Assembly: GCF_015100395.1 (NCBI RefSeq)
Contig: NZ_AP022847.1
Location: 994,501-1,058,500 of the forward strand
Origin: Nitrosophilus alvini
GTDB taxonomy: Bacteria > Campylobacterota > Campylobacteria > Campylobacterales > Nitratiruptoraceae
DNA length: 64,000 nucleotides
Reading direction: 5' to 3'
Part shown: piece by piece, positions 51,244 through 59,514 of the stretch
Numbering within the stretch: position 1 is the stretch's first letter
Layout of the letters: the number at the start of each line of letters is the position of its first letter
Translations under genes and position numbers: made by a program
Notes under the pieces: model-generated
Seen by the model: only the letters and a program-made list of their open reading frames with translations
What the model was told of the DNA's origin: nothing
Database searches by the model: none

Positions 51244-51831
51244 TCATCCCTCCTCTTTTATAGCCCTTCTGAGTTTTTCCAGTTTTTCTCTATACTCTTT
51301 TGCATCGCCGTATGAGATAAACATAGTATAGTATCGATGAATATAAGGCACTTTTTTGGCATGTTTTATCGGACACCAGAAAAGTTCGGTTCTTGCAGAT
51401 ACTTCCGTTGCATAAGCCATAAGACCGTTAAAATATGAGCAGTACATACAATTGAGTTTTTCTATGGGATTTAGATACTCCAGATACTGCCTGTCAAAAA
51501 TTATGTAATCGCTTCTTTTAACTCTTTTTATACCGTAAACTCTGAAATTTATCATCTGATACAAAAACAGATAAAGATCCAAAAAAATTGCCGGAAAAAT
51601 TGCACCGTATATGACAGGAGCAGTAAGAATATAAAGAAAGGGCGCATCCAAAATATATCTGAAAAGATTTTTAGCATATTTTCTGTGACTTTTTCGTATC
51701 TCTTTGTTGAAGACAATCCCTTCAGTTTCAACTTTGAAACCAAATTTTTTCTCCTCCTTTTCTATCTCATCCAAAAGTTCTTTTTCAAGGAGTTTCATTT
51801 TATCTATTATTGACTCTATCTTTTTGTTCAC
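51244..51831 (-). CDS. Conserved membrane-associated protein of unknown function with CxxC
   Basis: A 195-residue protein. An N-terminal charged coiled-coil (about 1-40) is followed by one or two hydrophobic segments (about 62-95) and a C-terminal domain with NPIEKLNCMYCSYFNGLMAYATEV and ELFWCPIKHAKK: a CxxC plus a later Cys in a CPIKHA motif, which could bind a metal or cofactor. The Cys/His pattern looks strongly conserved, but I cannot name the family. It is monocistronic, 54 bases after the ppsA start region. Confidence 0.7.
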   Translation of the reverse strand: MNKKIESIIDKMKLLEKELLDEIEKEEKKFGFKVETEGIVFNKEIRKSHRKYAKNLFRYILDAPFLYILTAPVIYGAIFPAIFLDLYLFLYQMINFRVYGIKRVKRSDYIIFDRQYLEYLNPIEKLNCMYCSYFNGLMAYATEVSARTELFWCPIKHAKKVPYIHRYYTMFISYGDAKEYREKLEKLRRAIKEEG

Positions 51832-51885
51832 AAAAATCCTTTTTTTAAAGTAGAAGCCTGCAAAATACGAGTTAAAAAAACGGCT

Positions 51886-54291
51886 TTAAAGTTTTTTTTC
51901 AAGCTCAACTATAAACTGTAATACTCTTAAAACACTGTCTGGATTCAGACTGATCGAATCTATACCTATTTTGACAAGAAACTCTGCAATTTCAGGATAG
52001 TCAGAGGGTGCCTGACCACATATTCCGCTATGACGTCCATTTCTTTTTGCACCTTCAACTGCAGCCTTTATCATCTCCAGCACTCCCTCATCCTTTTCAT
52101 CATAGTCAAAGGCAACTATCCTGCTGTCTCTATCTACACCCAGAGTCAGCTGTGTCAGATCATTTGAACCTATACTGAAACCGTCAAAAATTTCGGCAAA
52201 TCTATCTACAAGAACCACATTATTCGGTATTTCACACATAACATATATTTTTAGGCCTTTTTCACCTTTTTTAAGACCATATTTTTCCATTGTTTTTATA
52301 ACTTTTTTCCCTTCGTCAACCCGTCTGCAAAAAGGAATCATCAATATTACATTTTCAAGCCCCATAACCTCTCTAACTCTTTTCATCGCGGCACATTCGA
52401 GTCCAAAACCCTCTTCATAAAGAGGGTGAGAATATCTTGCAGCCCCTCTAAATCCAATCATAGGATTATCTTCTTTAGGTTCGAAAAATTTCCCTCCCAG
52501 AAGTGAAGCGTATTCATTGGATTTGAAGTCACTCATCCTTACAACCACCGGTTTTGGATAAAAAGCGGCAGCAATGGTCCCGACTCCTTCACTAAGTGTC
52601 TTTATAAAAAAATCTTCATAATTTTTATATGCATATGATAGTTCATCAAGCTTTTTTCGTGTATAATCGTCTGTTTTCTCCGGATGTTTTATCGCCATTG
52701 GATGAGCTTTTATATATTCGTTTATGATAAACTCCATTCTTGCAAGACCTATACCGTCGACCGGCAGATGTGAGAGTGAAAAAGCCATATCAGGATTGCC
52801 CAGATTCATCATGATTTTCGTTTTAGGTCTGGGTAGAGAACTCAAATCTATCTTTTTTACCTCATATCTCAAAATGCCTTCATATACTTTTCCTATTTCA
52901 CCTTCAGCGCAGCTTACAGTTACTTCTTCTCCATCCTTAAGTATTTCGGTTGCTTTGTCGGCACCTACAATGGCAGGGATTCCAAGTTCTCTGGAAACAA
53001 TGGCCGCATGGCATGTTCTGCCGCCCCTTGCTGTAACGATAGCTGCAGATGTTTTCATGACCGGTTCCCAATCTGGCGTTGTTGTCTCAGCTACAAGTAC
53101 ATTACCCGGTCTAAAAGATGGAAGCTCCTCTACTGAATTTATTACCTGCACTTTTCCGGCCCCTATTTTCATACCAACTGCCTGTCCCTCTACAAGAACC
53201 CTGCTCTTTTCAAGAAGATGATATATCTCAAGGATAGCTCCTCTTTTACGGCTTTCTACCGTCTCGGGTCTTGCCTGTACCATATATATCTGGTTGTCTA
53301 TACCGTCTTTTGCCCATTCCATATCCATCGGTTTGAAATACCCTGCAAGTTTAGAATAGTGATCTTCCACCTTTATCGCATAATCGGCCAAAACCATAAC
53401 ATCATCGTCACTAATACAAAATCTTTTTCTGTCATCTTCTGATACCGGTACATTTTTTGTATATTCCTGGGCAAGATTAGCAACTGAAATCTCTTCGGAA
53501 AATACCATTTTCAACTCTTTGCTTCCGAGTCTTCTTTTCAAAACAGCACGAAACCCTTTTTTAAAGGTCGGTTTATGCACATAAAAACTATCAGGATCAA
53601 TAGTCCCTTGTACAACATTTTCTCCAAGTCCGTATGCAGCATTTATAAAAACCGCCTCTTTAAACCCGGTTTCTGTATCTATACTGAACATTACACCGCT
53701 TGAGCCTATATCGCTTCTAACCATTTTCATAACGACAACACACAAGTAGACTTTAAAATAGTCAAATCCGTTGTCGTATTTGTAGTGAAGGCTTCGATCT
53801 GTAAAGTTTGAGGCAAGACATCTTTTATAAGCATCTAAAAGCGCCTCTTCACCTTTTATATTGAGATATGTTTCATTTTGTCCGGCAAAAGAGGCTTCCG
53901 GCGAATCTTCCGAAGTGGCAGAACTTCTGACAGCCAGACTAAGATCTTTTCCGTACTCTTTTTTCAAACTTTCATAGCCTTCTAAAATCTCTTTTTTAAG
54001 ATCATCAGGTATTTTACAGTTGTAGACTACTTCTCTTGCAGCTTTTCCCCTTTTTTGAAGATCTTCCACGTCCTCCGGATTGAGAGGATCTAGTATCTTA
54101 TGAAGTTTTTCCCAAGCATTGTTATAGCTCAGTACATATCTATAGGCATCGGCATTTACGGCAAAACCATTCGGTATTTTAACGCCGAGCGGTGCTAAAT
54201 GTCTGTACATTTCACCTAAATTTGCATTTTTTCCGCCAACACTTGACACATCTTTCGCGCTTATCTCTTTGAACCATTTTATATATTTCAT
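51886..54291 (-). CDS. ppsA: Phosphoenolpyruvate synthase
   Basis: PpsA makes PEP from pyruvate with ATP to AMP and phosphate, the gluconeogenic entry for autotrophs running the reductive TCA cycle. The 801-residue protein begins KWFKEISAKDVSSVGGKNANLGEM (ATP-grasp domain). The phospho-His is in GGRTCHAAIVSRELGIPAIVG, and the C-terminal PEP-binding TIM-barrel has VVRMSDFKSNEYA, IMIPF and FSIGSNDLTQLTLGVDRDS. The C-terminal catalytic Cys is in SGICGQAPSD. It lies 20 bases after the Lpd-like gene on the same strand. Confidence 0.97.
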   Translation of the reverse strand: MKYIKWFKEISAKDVSSVGGKNANLGEMYRHLAPLGVKIPNGFAVNADAYRYVLSYNNAWEKLHKILDPLNPEDVEDLQKRGKAAREVVYNCKIPDDLKKEILEGYESLKKEYGKDLSLAVRSSATSEDSPEASFAGQNETYLNIKGEEALLDAYKRCLASNFTDRSLHYKYDNGFDYFKVYLCVVVMKMVRSDIGSSGVMFSIDTETGFKEAVFINAAYGLGENVVQGTIDPDSFYVHKPTFKKGFRAVLKRRLGSKELKMVFSEEISVANLAQEYTKNVPVSEDDRKRFCISDDDVMVLADYAIKVEDHYSKLAGYFKPMDMEWAKDGIDNQIYMVQARPETVESRKRGAILEIYHLLEKSRVLVEGQAVGMKIGAGKVQVINSVEELPSFRPGNVLVAETTTPDWEPVMKTSAAIVTARGGRTCHAAIVSRELGIPAIVGADKATEILKDGEEVTVSCAEGEIGKVYEGILRYEVKKIDLSSLPRPKTKIMMNLGNPDMAFSLSHLPVDGIGLARMEFIINEYIKAHPMAIKHPEKTDDYTRKKLDELSYAYKNYEDFFIKTLSEGVGTIAAAFYPKPVVVRMSDFKSNEYASLLGGKFFEPKEDNPMIGFRGAARYSHPLYEEGFGLECAAMKRVREVMGLENVILMIPFCRRVDEGKKVIKTMEKYGLKKGEKGLKIYVMCEIPNNVVLVDRFAEIFDGFSIGSNDLTQLTLGVDRDSRIVAFDYDEKDEGVLEMIKAAVEGAKRNGRHSGICGQAPSDYPEIAEFLVKIGIDSISLNPDSVLRVLQFIVELEKKL

Positions 54292-54311
54292 TGCTGTTAT
54301 CCTCTCTTCCC

Positions 54312-55634
54312 TTACAGTCTTCTCGCAGCTCTCTCAAAAGCTTCTGAAAATGTAGGATGTGCAAAAACGATATCCAAAAAACTCTCCTTGTCCAATCCTG
54401 CTGTAACGGCAGTTGTAGCTACTGATATAAGCTCTTCCGCATTGGGAGCAAGTATTTCAGCACCTTTGATTGACTCTTTCTCGTCTGCATATAGTATAAC
54501 CATTCCGTCTGCTGCATTATGGCTGTAGGAGTGTGAAAATGCGCTTAATGAAAAAACTGTCTCTTTATATACGATACCCTGAGTCTCCAGATAACTTTTT
54601 GTCAAACCTACAGAAGCATATCCTAGAGGCAAAGAGTAGATGAATTTTGGTATATTTATCAAACTGAGCTTTTTTGATTTTTTTTCCGTAATCCTGTCTA
54701 TCACATTTAAAACCTGTGCCCTTGCAGAGTGTGCAATCATCTGTTTGGCATTACAATCTCCGATGGCAAAATGTTTTTTTAGTGTAGTTTCAAAAAAATC
54801 ATCCGTAACAATAGCATTTGATACCTCTATTTTGTCTGTTTTTATCACTTCAGTATTGGGTTTTCTACCTGTAGCTACAAGCAGTTTGTCAAATTCATAT
54901 ATCCCTTTGTCGGTAGTAACTCTGGCTTTTCTTTCAAAATCTTTTGCCTCGTAAATCCTTGTGGAAGGCATGAGTTTCACACCTATTTTGGTAAGTCCAT
55001 TCTCTATATTTTTATTTATAAAAGGATGCATTTTATTTGAAATATTTTCTTCAATATAAAAAAGAGTTACATCTATACCGTTTGCGGCAAAAAAACCGGC
55101 AAACTCAAGCCCTACAGCGCCTGAACCGTATATTGCAATAGATTCCGGAAAGTTTTTTAGTTTCAGTATTTCATCACTTGTTACGATACTCTCACCGTTA
55201 TACTCTATCCCCTCCGGTATAAAAGGAGACGAACCTGTACCTATAACGATATGTTCAGCTTCAAGTATTTCACTGTTAAATTTTATCTTTCCCTCGTCAA
55301 CAACGTACCCATCACCTTCAATCAGCTCTACTCCTGCATTTTCGCATTGCAAAATTATGGACTTTGTCGCCTTTGACAAAAGGTTGTCAAGCTGCTTTTG
55401 GACAATATCCAGTTTAATTTTGTCTTTTTTTATTCTAAAAGCTTCGTTTCTTAGTTCAAGATTTATTTTTGATAGATGAAGAAAGTGTTTTGAAGGAATA
55501 CATCCGTTATGCAGACACACCCCTCCCAAATGATTTATATTTTTTTCTATGAGTGCAACATTAAAGCCTCTTTTTGCCGCAACTATCGCACCTGCATAAT
55601 TAAGCCCGCCACCTATAAATATAATATCTTTCAT
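54312..55634 (-). CDS. Pyridine nucleotide-disulfide oxidoreductase (Lpd/MerA-like)
   Basis: A 440-residue flavoprotein. FAD motif FIGGGLNYAGAIVAAKRG, redox pair Cys40-Cys45 in GGVCLHNGCIPSKHF, NAD motif IAIYGSGAVGLEFAGFFAANG, FAIGDCN and C-terminal catalytic AHPTFSEAFERA (His-Glu dyad). This is a complete dihydrolipoamide-dehydrogenase-type core. No 2-oxoacid dehydrogenase E1/E2 or glycine-cleavage gene is near, and organisms with Oor-type enzymes often lack such complexes, so the substrate is open. It is upstream of ppsA and downstream of rnpB. Confidence 0.88.
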   Translation of the reverse strand: MKDIIFIGGGLNYAGAIVAAKRGFNVALIEKNINHLGGVCLHNGCIPSKHFLHLSKINLELRNEAFRIKKDKIKLDIVQKQLDNLLSKATKSIILQCENAGVELIEGDGYVVDEGKIKFNSEILEAEHIVIGTGSSPFIPEGIEYNGESIVTSDEILKLKNFPESIAIYGSGAVGLEFAGFFAANGIDVTLFYIEENISNKMHPFINKNIENGLTKIGVKLMPSTRIYEAKDFERKARVTTDKGIYEFDKLLVATGRKPNTEVIKTDKIEVSNAIVTDDFFETTLKKHFAIGDCNAKQMIAHSARAQVLNVIDRITEKKSKKLSLINIPKFIYSLPLGYASVGLTKSYLETQGIVYKETVFSLSAFSHSYSHNAADGMVILYADEKESIKGAEILAPNAEELISVATTAVTAGLDKESFLDIVFAHPTFSEAFERAARRL

Positions 55635-55771
55635 TGTACCCCTCTTACATGACGTTTTATAAGCGCAATTTGCGGCAATTGCAAGGGCTTACAAACTTTT
55701 TAATAATACATTTTAGTATATCTTTTTGATACTTATCTGATGATTAACCGCATAGAAGAAAGTAGTAGAAG

Positions 55772-56110
55772 TCAGGTGCAGCTGTAAGCCGAGTTCTGTA
55801 TTTGGCGGATATTTATCTAGGCTCTGTCTCGCGACAAAGCTCAAGCGAAGAACTCGTAATATGAGGCGCCAACCAGGTTCTTCTTGCTGCGGGTTGGGTT
55901 TACATAGCCGCTGTGATTGCTCACTGCGCTGGTGGTCTCTTACACCACCGTTTCACCCTTGCCTGATCCGGCAATTGCCGGCCATCGGCGGTCTGCTCTC
56001 TGTTGCACTTTCCCTCGGCTTTCGCCGGCCGCCCGTTAGGCGGAACCCTGCCTCATTGCAGCTCGGACTTTCCTCTTGATACTCTCTCAAGCATCCGCCT
56101 GCTGCACCTG
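55772..56110 (-). ncRNA. rnpB: RNase P RNA (rnpB)
   Basis: On the minus strand the sequence contains the RNase P RNA core: GAGGAAAGTCCGAG (P4 region), the AGGGTGAAACGGTGG and TAAGAGACCACCAGCG segments, and a distal ACAGAACTCGGCTTACA that pairs back to P4. The ends CAGGTGCAG and CTGCACCTG form the closing P1 helix. The stretch is far more GC-rich than its surroundings. Length about 339 bases; ends are approximate to a few bases. It is type A in layout. It has its own promoter (56115-56143). Confidence 0.95.
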
Positions 56111-56114
56111 CGTA

Positions 56115-56143
56115 ATTATATCTTAAATTTTACTGAAAGTAAA
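56115..56143 (-). promoter_or_regulatory. rnpB promoter
   Basis: On the minus strand TTTACT (56143-56138) and TATAAT (56120-56115) are 17 bases apart, placing the start about seven bases later at the P1 helix of rnpB. This is the best -35/-10 pair seen in the window. Confidence 0.7.
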
Positions 56144-56165
56144 GTAGAGAAAAGAAAGATGTTAA

Positions 56166-56194
56166 AGGTGTATTGGGAAAAAACCAATACACCT
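56166..56194 (-). terminator. Terminator of the mdh-oorC operon
   Basis: AGGTGTATTGG and CCAATACACCT form a perfect 11-bp stem at 56166-56194 with a short A/T loop. It lies 14 bases beyond the oorC stop on the minus strand, just before the rnpB promoter. The downstream U-tract is short (TTTAAC), but the stem is strong. Confidence 0.75.
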
Positions 56195-56207
56195 GATAAC
56201 AAGAATA

Positions 56208-56774
56208 TTAGCTTATTGGACCTTGTTGCAAAGCTTCATTTGCATATTTTTCGCCCAGTTCAAATGCTGTTTTGTTAAGTTCTACAAATTTAGGAGGAAC
56301 TTTCGAAATCATAGTATCATATACAAGATCTCTGTCAACACATTTTGTCATAGTAACTGTTACGGCAAGTGCTACAACAGACTGTGTAACAACGTTACCG
56401 ACCTCTTCTTTTGCTATTGTAATAATAGGAATTGAATACATTTTCCATCTTTTTTTATCTTCTTCAGAAGGAGTAACTAGATTTGGTTCAAATACTATTA
56501 TACCGCCATCTTTTACTCCGCCCTTGAACTGGTCATAGCTCACCTGTGCAGTAGAAAGCATAAATTCTATCTCGCCCTCATTTGCATATGGAAAAAGTAT
56601 CTCTTCATCGTCAAGAATTATGTCAACTTTTGTAGGACCACCTCTGACCTGTGAAGTATATGTTGCAGCTTTAACACCGTATCCGCCCTCTTTTATTTTC
56701 GCAGCCGCAAGAATCTCTCCCGCAAGCAAAACACCTTGTCCGCCAACGCCTGTAAATCTCAATTGATGTCTCAT
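56208..56774 (-). CDS. oorC: 2-oxoglutarate:ferredoxin oxidoreductase, gamma subunit
   Basis: OorC is the small catalytic-domain-III subunit of the heterotetrameric enzyme that interconverts 2-oxoglutarate and succinyl-CoA with ferredoxin. The 188-residue protein has the family start RFTGVGGQGVLLAGEILA, followed by TYTSQVRGGPTKVDIIL. It is the last gene of the operon, 125 bases after oorB, a gap with a hairpin (56847-56874); the other oor junctions are only 9-12 bases. In reductive TCA use it carboxylates succinyl-CoA. Confidence 0.95.
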   Translation of the reverse strand: MRHQLRFTGVGGQGVLLAGEILAAAKIKEGGYGVKAATYTSQVRGGPTKVDIILDDEEILFPYANEGEIEFMLSTAQVSYDQFKGGVKDGGIIVFEPNLVTPSEEDKKRWKMYSIPIITIAKEEVGNVVTQSVVALAVTVTMTKCVDRDLVYDTMISKVPPKFVELNKTAFELGEKYANEALQQGPIS

Positions 56775-56846
56775 AGTCTACTTCCTTTGAGTATGTTGTG
56801 TTATTTCTTTGAATAACAACTATGAGTCTAGTGAAAATTAAGAGAG

Positions 56847-56874
56847 AAGCAAAAAGCAGAAAACCTGCCTTTGC
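56847..56874 (-). repeat. Intercistronic hairpin between oorB and oorC
   Basis: AGCAAA-GGCAG-GTTTT-CTGC-TTTTTGCT (minus strand) makes a ten-pair imperfect stem in the 125-base gap. The plus and minus flanks are rich in purines and T. It may be an RNA-processing or partial-termination site lowering oorC relative to oorB. Confidence 0.5.
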
Positions 56875-56899
56875 TTTTCATCTTCTATTTTTCACTTTA

Positions 56900-57733
56900 C
56901 TATAGTTGCACTCTGGTTTTATTTTGTGCCGCTTCTATGACTTTGTCGTAAGCTTCACAATACTCTATTTTTGATGTGTCCTCTTTAAGGATGCCAGTCG
57001 GGAATTTACCAACTCTCTCTTCTTCTGGAAGAGCTTCCCATTTTTTCTTGGAAACCGTAATAGAGTCTATCCATTCCTGAGTCTGAACAGCTTCACCCAT
57101 TTTGTTCTTTCTACCGAGGTTAATATGACAGTTACTGAAGACGTCAAAGAAACTGAAACCTTTATGTTGGAAACCTTTAACAAACATTTTTTCAAGTTTT
57201 CTAGGATCAATTACTGTCTCTCTCGCTATAAATGTTGCACCGCTTCCTTCTGCAAGTTTGCAAGCATCAAAAGTCGGATCTACATTTCCGTACTGCGCAG
57301 TTACTGTCCACATTCCCTCAGGAGTAGTAGGAGATGTCTGAGAGTTTGTAAGACCATAAATAAAGTTGTTGATGAGAATGAAGTTAAGATCTATATTTCT
57401 TCTACATCCGTGAATAGTATGATTACCACCTATTGCAAGACCGTCACCGTCGCCCGCTACAACAATAACATGTTTATCCGGATTTGCAAGTTTGATACCT
57501 GTAGCATACGCAACAGTTCTTCCGTGCGTAGTATGAACAGTGTTACAGTTAAGATAAGAAGAGAATCTTCCTGAACATCCTATTCCGGACACTACGCACA
57601 CATCATTCATATCCCAGCCAAGTTTATCGATAGCTCTGATAACAGATTTCAAGATTATGCCGTCACCGCATCCCCAGCACCATAGTGTGGGCATCTTATC
57701 AGTTCTTAAATATTTATCATAATTAAATGCCAT
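56900..57733 (-). CDS. oorB: 2-oxoglutarate:ferredoxin oxidoreductase, beta subunit
   Basis: This is the thiamin-diphosphate-binding subunit. The 277-residue protein has PTLWCWGCGDGIILKSV (a cluster/TPP region Cys pair), VVSGIGCSGRFSSYLN, the TPP motif VVAGDGDGLAIGGNHTIHG followed by LINNFIYGLTNSQTSPTT, and SFFDVFSNCHINLG. The proximal 4Fe-4S cysteines and TPP GDG are intact. It lies 12 bases after oorA. Substrate choice for 2-oxoglutarate rather than pyruvate is taken from the OorDABC organisation and linkage to sucCD. Confidence 0.95.
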   Translation of the reverse strand: MAFNYDKYLRTDKMPTLWCWGCGDGIILKSVIRAIDKLGWDMNDVCVVSGIGCSGRFSSYLNCNTVHTTHGRTVAYATGIKLANPDKHVIVVAGDGDGLAIGGNHTIHGCRRNIDLNFILINNFIYGLTNSQTSPTTPEGMWTVTAQYGNVDPTFDACKLAEGSGATFIARETVIDPRKLEKMFVKGFQHKGFSFFDVFSNCHINLGRKNKMGEAVQTQEWIDSITVSKKKWEALPEEERVGKFPTGILKEDTSKIEYCEAYDKVIEAAQNKTRVQL

Positions 57734-57745
57734 TGTTTTCTCCTT

Positions 57746-58888
57746 TTATATGCCCATAGACTTGAGTTTTTCTATAATTTCTGCAGGACTAATAGGTCTT
57801 CCGTTGGCTTTGTTAAGACTTTCAGGTCTTTTGCCCATCAATCTCTCTACTTCAAGAATATATTGCCCCATATTAAGTTCCGGCATAAGAATCTTTTCAG
57901 CAGGGAATCTTTCGCCAAGTTCTTTTATCTTCTCTTCCGGACTAGGCCATAGAGTGATAGGTCTGAACATTCCTATTTTTTTACCTTCCGCTCTCAATCT
58001 GTTTATAGCCTCCCTGGCAGCTCTAGAAACAGAGCCGTATGCAATTATAAGATAATCTGCATCATCAAGAAGATATTCTTCGTTGCTTTCTAAAAGGTCT
58101 TTTCTTCTAACTTCTATCTTTCTATGTAATCTCTCTATAAGTCTTTGACACACTTCTGCATCTTCTGTTGGAAAACCGGTAGGACCGTGGTGTAAACCTG
58201 TTAGATGGTATTTATAACCTTGGAAAAATGGATTTAGTACAGCAGGTTTGTCTTCAGGAACATCGAAAGGTTTATAATCTTTCGGATCTCCATCAAATCT
58301 GGCTCTGTTTACAATAGACTTTTCAATCTCTTCTTTGTCTGGCAAAACAGCTTTTCCGTGCATGTGTCCAAGAGTTTCATCAAGAAGAACGATAACAGTT
58401 GTCATAAGCTCTTCAGCAACATTAAATGCTCTAACAGTTTCAGTATAACACTCTTCAAGACTTCCCGGACAAAAAGCTATAGATTTATAATCACCATGGG
58501 TCGGGTTTCTTGCCTGAAGAATATCACCTTGCTGAACTCTTGTTGGAAGACCGGTTGAAGGGCCGCCTCTCATAACGTTTGTTATGACCATCGGTGTTTC
58601 GGTCATAAATCCAAGACCAATCTGCTCAGCCTTCAACGACATACCAGGTCCAGAGGTATTTGTCATCGACTTAACGCCGCTCATTGAAGCACCAAGAGCA
58701 ACAGCAATACCTCCTATTTCATCTTCCATCTGTATAAATTTGCCGCCAACTTTCGGAAGAAGTACGCTTAATTCATGTGCAACTTCACTTGATGGTGTAA
58801 TTGGATATCCTCCAAAAAATCTACATCCGGCATCGATAGCAGCCATTGCCGCCAATTCATTACCGCTTGATATTACTTCTCTTGCCAT
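57746..58888 (-). CDS. oorA: 2-oxoglutarate:ferredoxin oxidoreductase, alpha subunit
   Basis: OorA contains domains I and II binding TPP pyrimidine and CoA. The 380-residue protein includes AMAAIDAGCRFFGGYPITPSSEV, MEDEIGGIAVALGASMSGVKSMTNTSGPGMSLKAE (conserved catalytic Glu and SGPG), METPMVITNVMRGGPSTGLPT-like region and the C-terminal HHGPTGF. It lies 9 bases after oorD. Family length and order D-A-B-C match Campylobacter and Helicobacter Oor. Confidence 0.96.
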   Translation of the reverse strand: MAREVISSGNELAAMAAIDAGCRFFGGYPITPSSEVAHELSVLLPKVGGKFIQMEDEIGGIAVALGASMSGVKSMTNTSGPGMSLKAEQIGLGFMTETPMVITNVMRGGPSTGLPTRVQQGDILQARNPTHGDYKSIAFCPGSLEECYTETVRAFNVAEELMTTVIVLLDETLGHMHGKAVLPDKEEIEKSIVNRARFDGDPKDYKPFDVPEDKPAVLNPFFQGYKYHLTGLHHGPTGFPTEDAEVCQRLIERLHRKIEVRRKDLLESNEEYLLDDADYLIIAYGSVSRAAREAINRLRAEGKKIGMFRPITLWPSPEEKIKELGERFPAEKILMPELNMGQYILEVERLMGKRPESLNKANGRPISPAEIIEKLKSMGI

Positions 58889-58897
58889 TTTTTCTCC

Positions 58898-59200
58898 TTA
58901 AGCACTTAAAGCTCTAAAATGATTTTTCTTGATTGCTTCCGCTCTTTGTTTAGCCTCTTCTGTCAATTTTGCAAATTTATACTCTTTTTTGTCAGCAACA
59001 TAAATTGCAAAATCAGGACACTCAAGTTCGCAATCATTACAACCTATACAGCTCTCAGGATAGAGAACTTTTACCATTGAACCCAAAACCCTGTGAGGGT
59101 CTGGAACCATTGCCAAAACGCCTGCAGGACAAACCGAAACACATAAATCACATGCCTTACAATTATCTTCAATTACCCATACGGGTGCATTTGCCGCCAT
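58898..59200 (-). CDS. oorD: 2-oxoglutarate:ferredoxin oxidoreductase, ferredoxin-like delta subunit
   Basis: A 100-residue ferredoxin-type subunit with two 4Fe-4S motifs: CKACDLCVSVCPAGVL near residue 14 and CIGCNDCELECPDFAI near residue 51. It transfers electrons between OorAB and ferredoxin. It begins 2 bases after the HMA-like gene stop. Confidence 0.96.
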   Translation of the reverse strand: MAANAPVWVIEDNCKACDLCVSVCPAGVLAMVPDPHRVLGSMVKVLYPESCIGCNDCELECPDFAIYVADKKEYKFAKLTEEAKQRAEAIKKNHFRALSA

Positions 59201-59202
59201 GT

Positions 59203-59514
59203 CTACTCCTTTGTTTGATTAGGAACTTTTTTCTCCAAAGTTATTTTGCCAACAGCACATGAAACAAGGCTTTTTGCAAACATTCCAGTACTGCTAAGCA
59301 AATCTTTTTTATCATCTTTTAGAGGATAACCAAGAGTTCTTAACGTTTCCTTTAAAAACTCTTCATCCTCTTCGCTTTTAATATCAACTGTTACTATTCT
59401 GGGCTCACATCCAAGATCAATCTTAATATCCGGAAATTTATCCCTGAGTTTTTTATCAATGGTGTTTGCACATCCTTCGCATCTAATATTTAAAACTTCA
59501 AAACTTTTCTTCAT
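59203..59514 (-). CDS. HMA-domain-like protein inside the TCA operon
   Basis: A 103-residue protein. Residues 3-70 resemble a heavy-metal-associated (ferredoxin-like beta-alpha-beta) domain with [16 protein letters not shown] (Cys12-x2-Cys15) and [29 protein letters not shown]-terminal extension of about 30 residues carries one Cys ([11 protein letters not shown]). It may bind Cu, Zn or an iron-sulfur precursor. It overlaps the sucD stop by 4 bases and precedes oorD by 2, so it is embedded in the operon. A cluster-related role for Oor is inference. Confidence 0.82.
   Translation of the reverse strand: MKKSFEVLNIRCEGCANTIDKKLRDKFPDIKIDLGCEPRIVTVDIKSEEDEEFLKETLRTLGYPLKDDKKDLLSSTGMFAKSLVSCAVGKITLEKKVPNQTKE

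Noticed and set aside
55855-56278. Plus-strand open frames over 55861-56278 that translate to Arg/Pro/Ser-rich peptides.
   Set aside because: They are antisense to the RNase P RNA; the composition is that of a structured RNA gene, not a protein.
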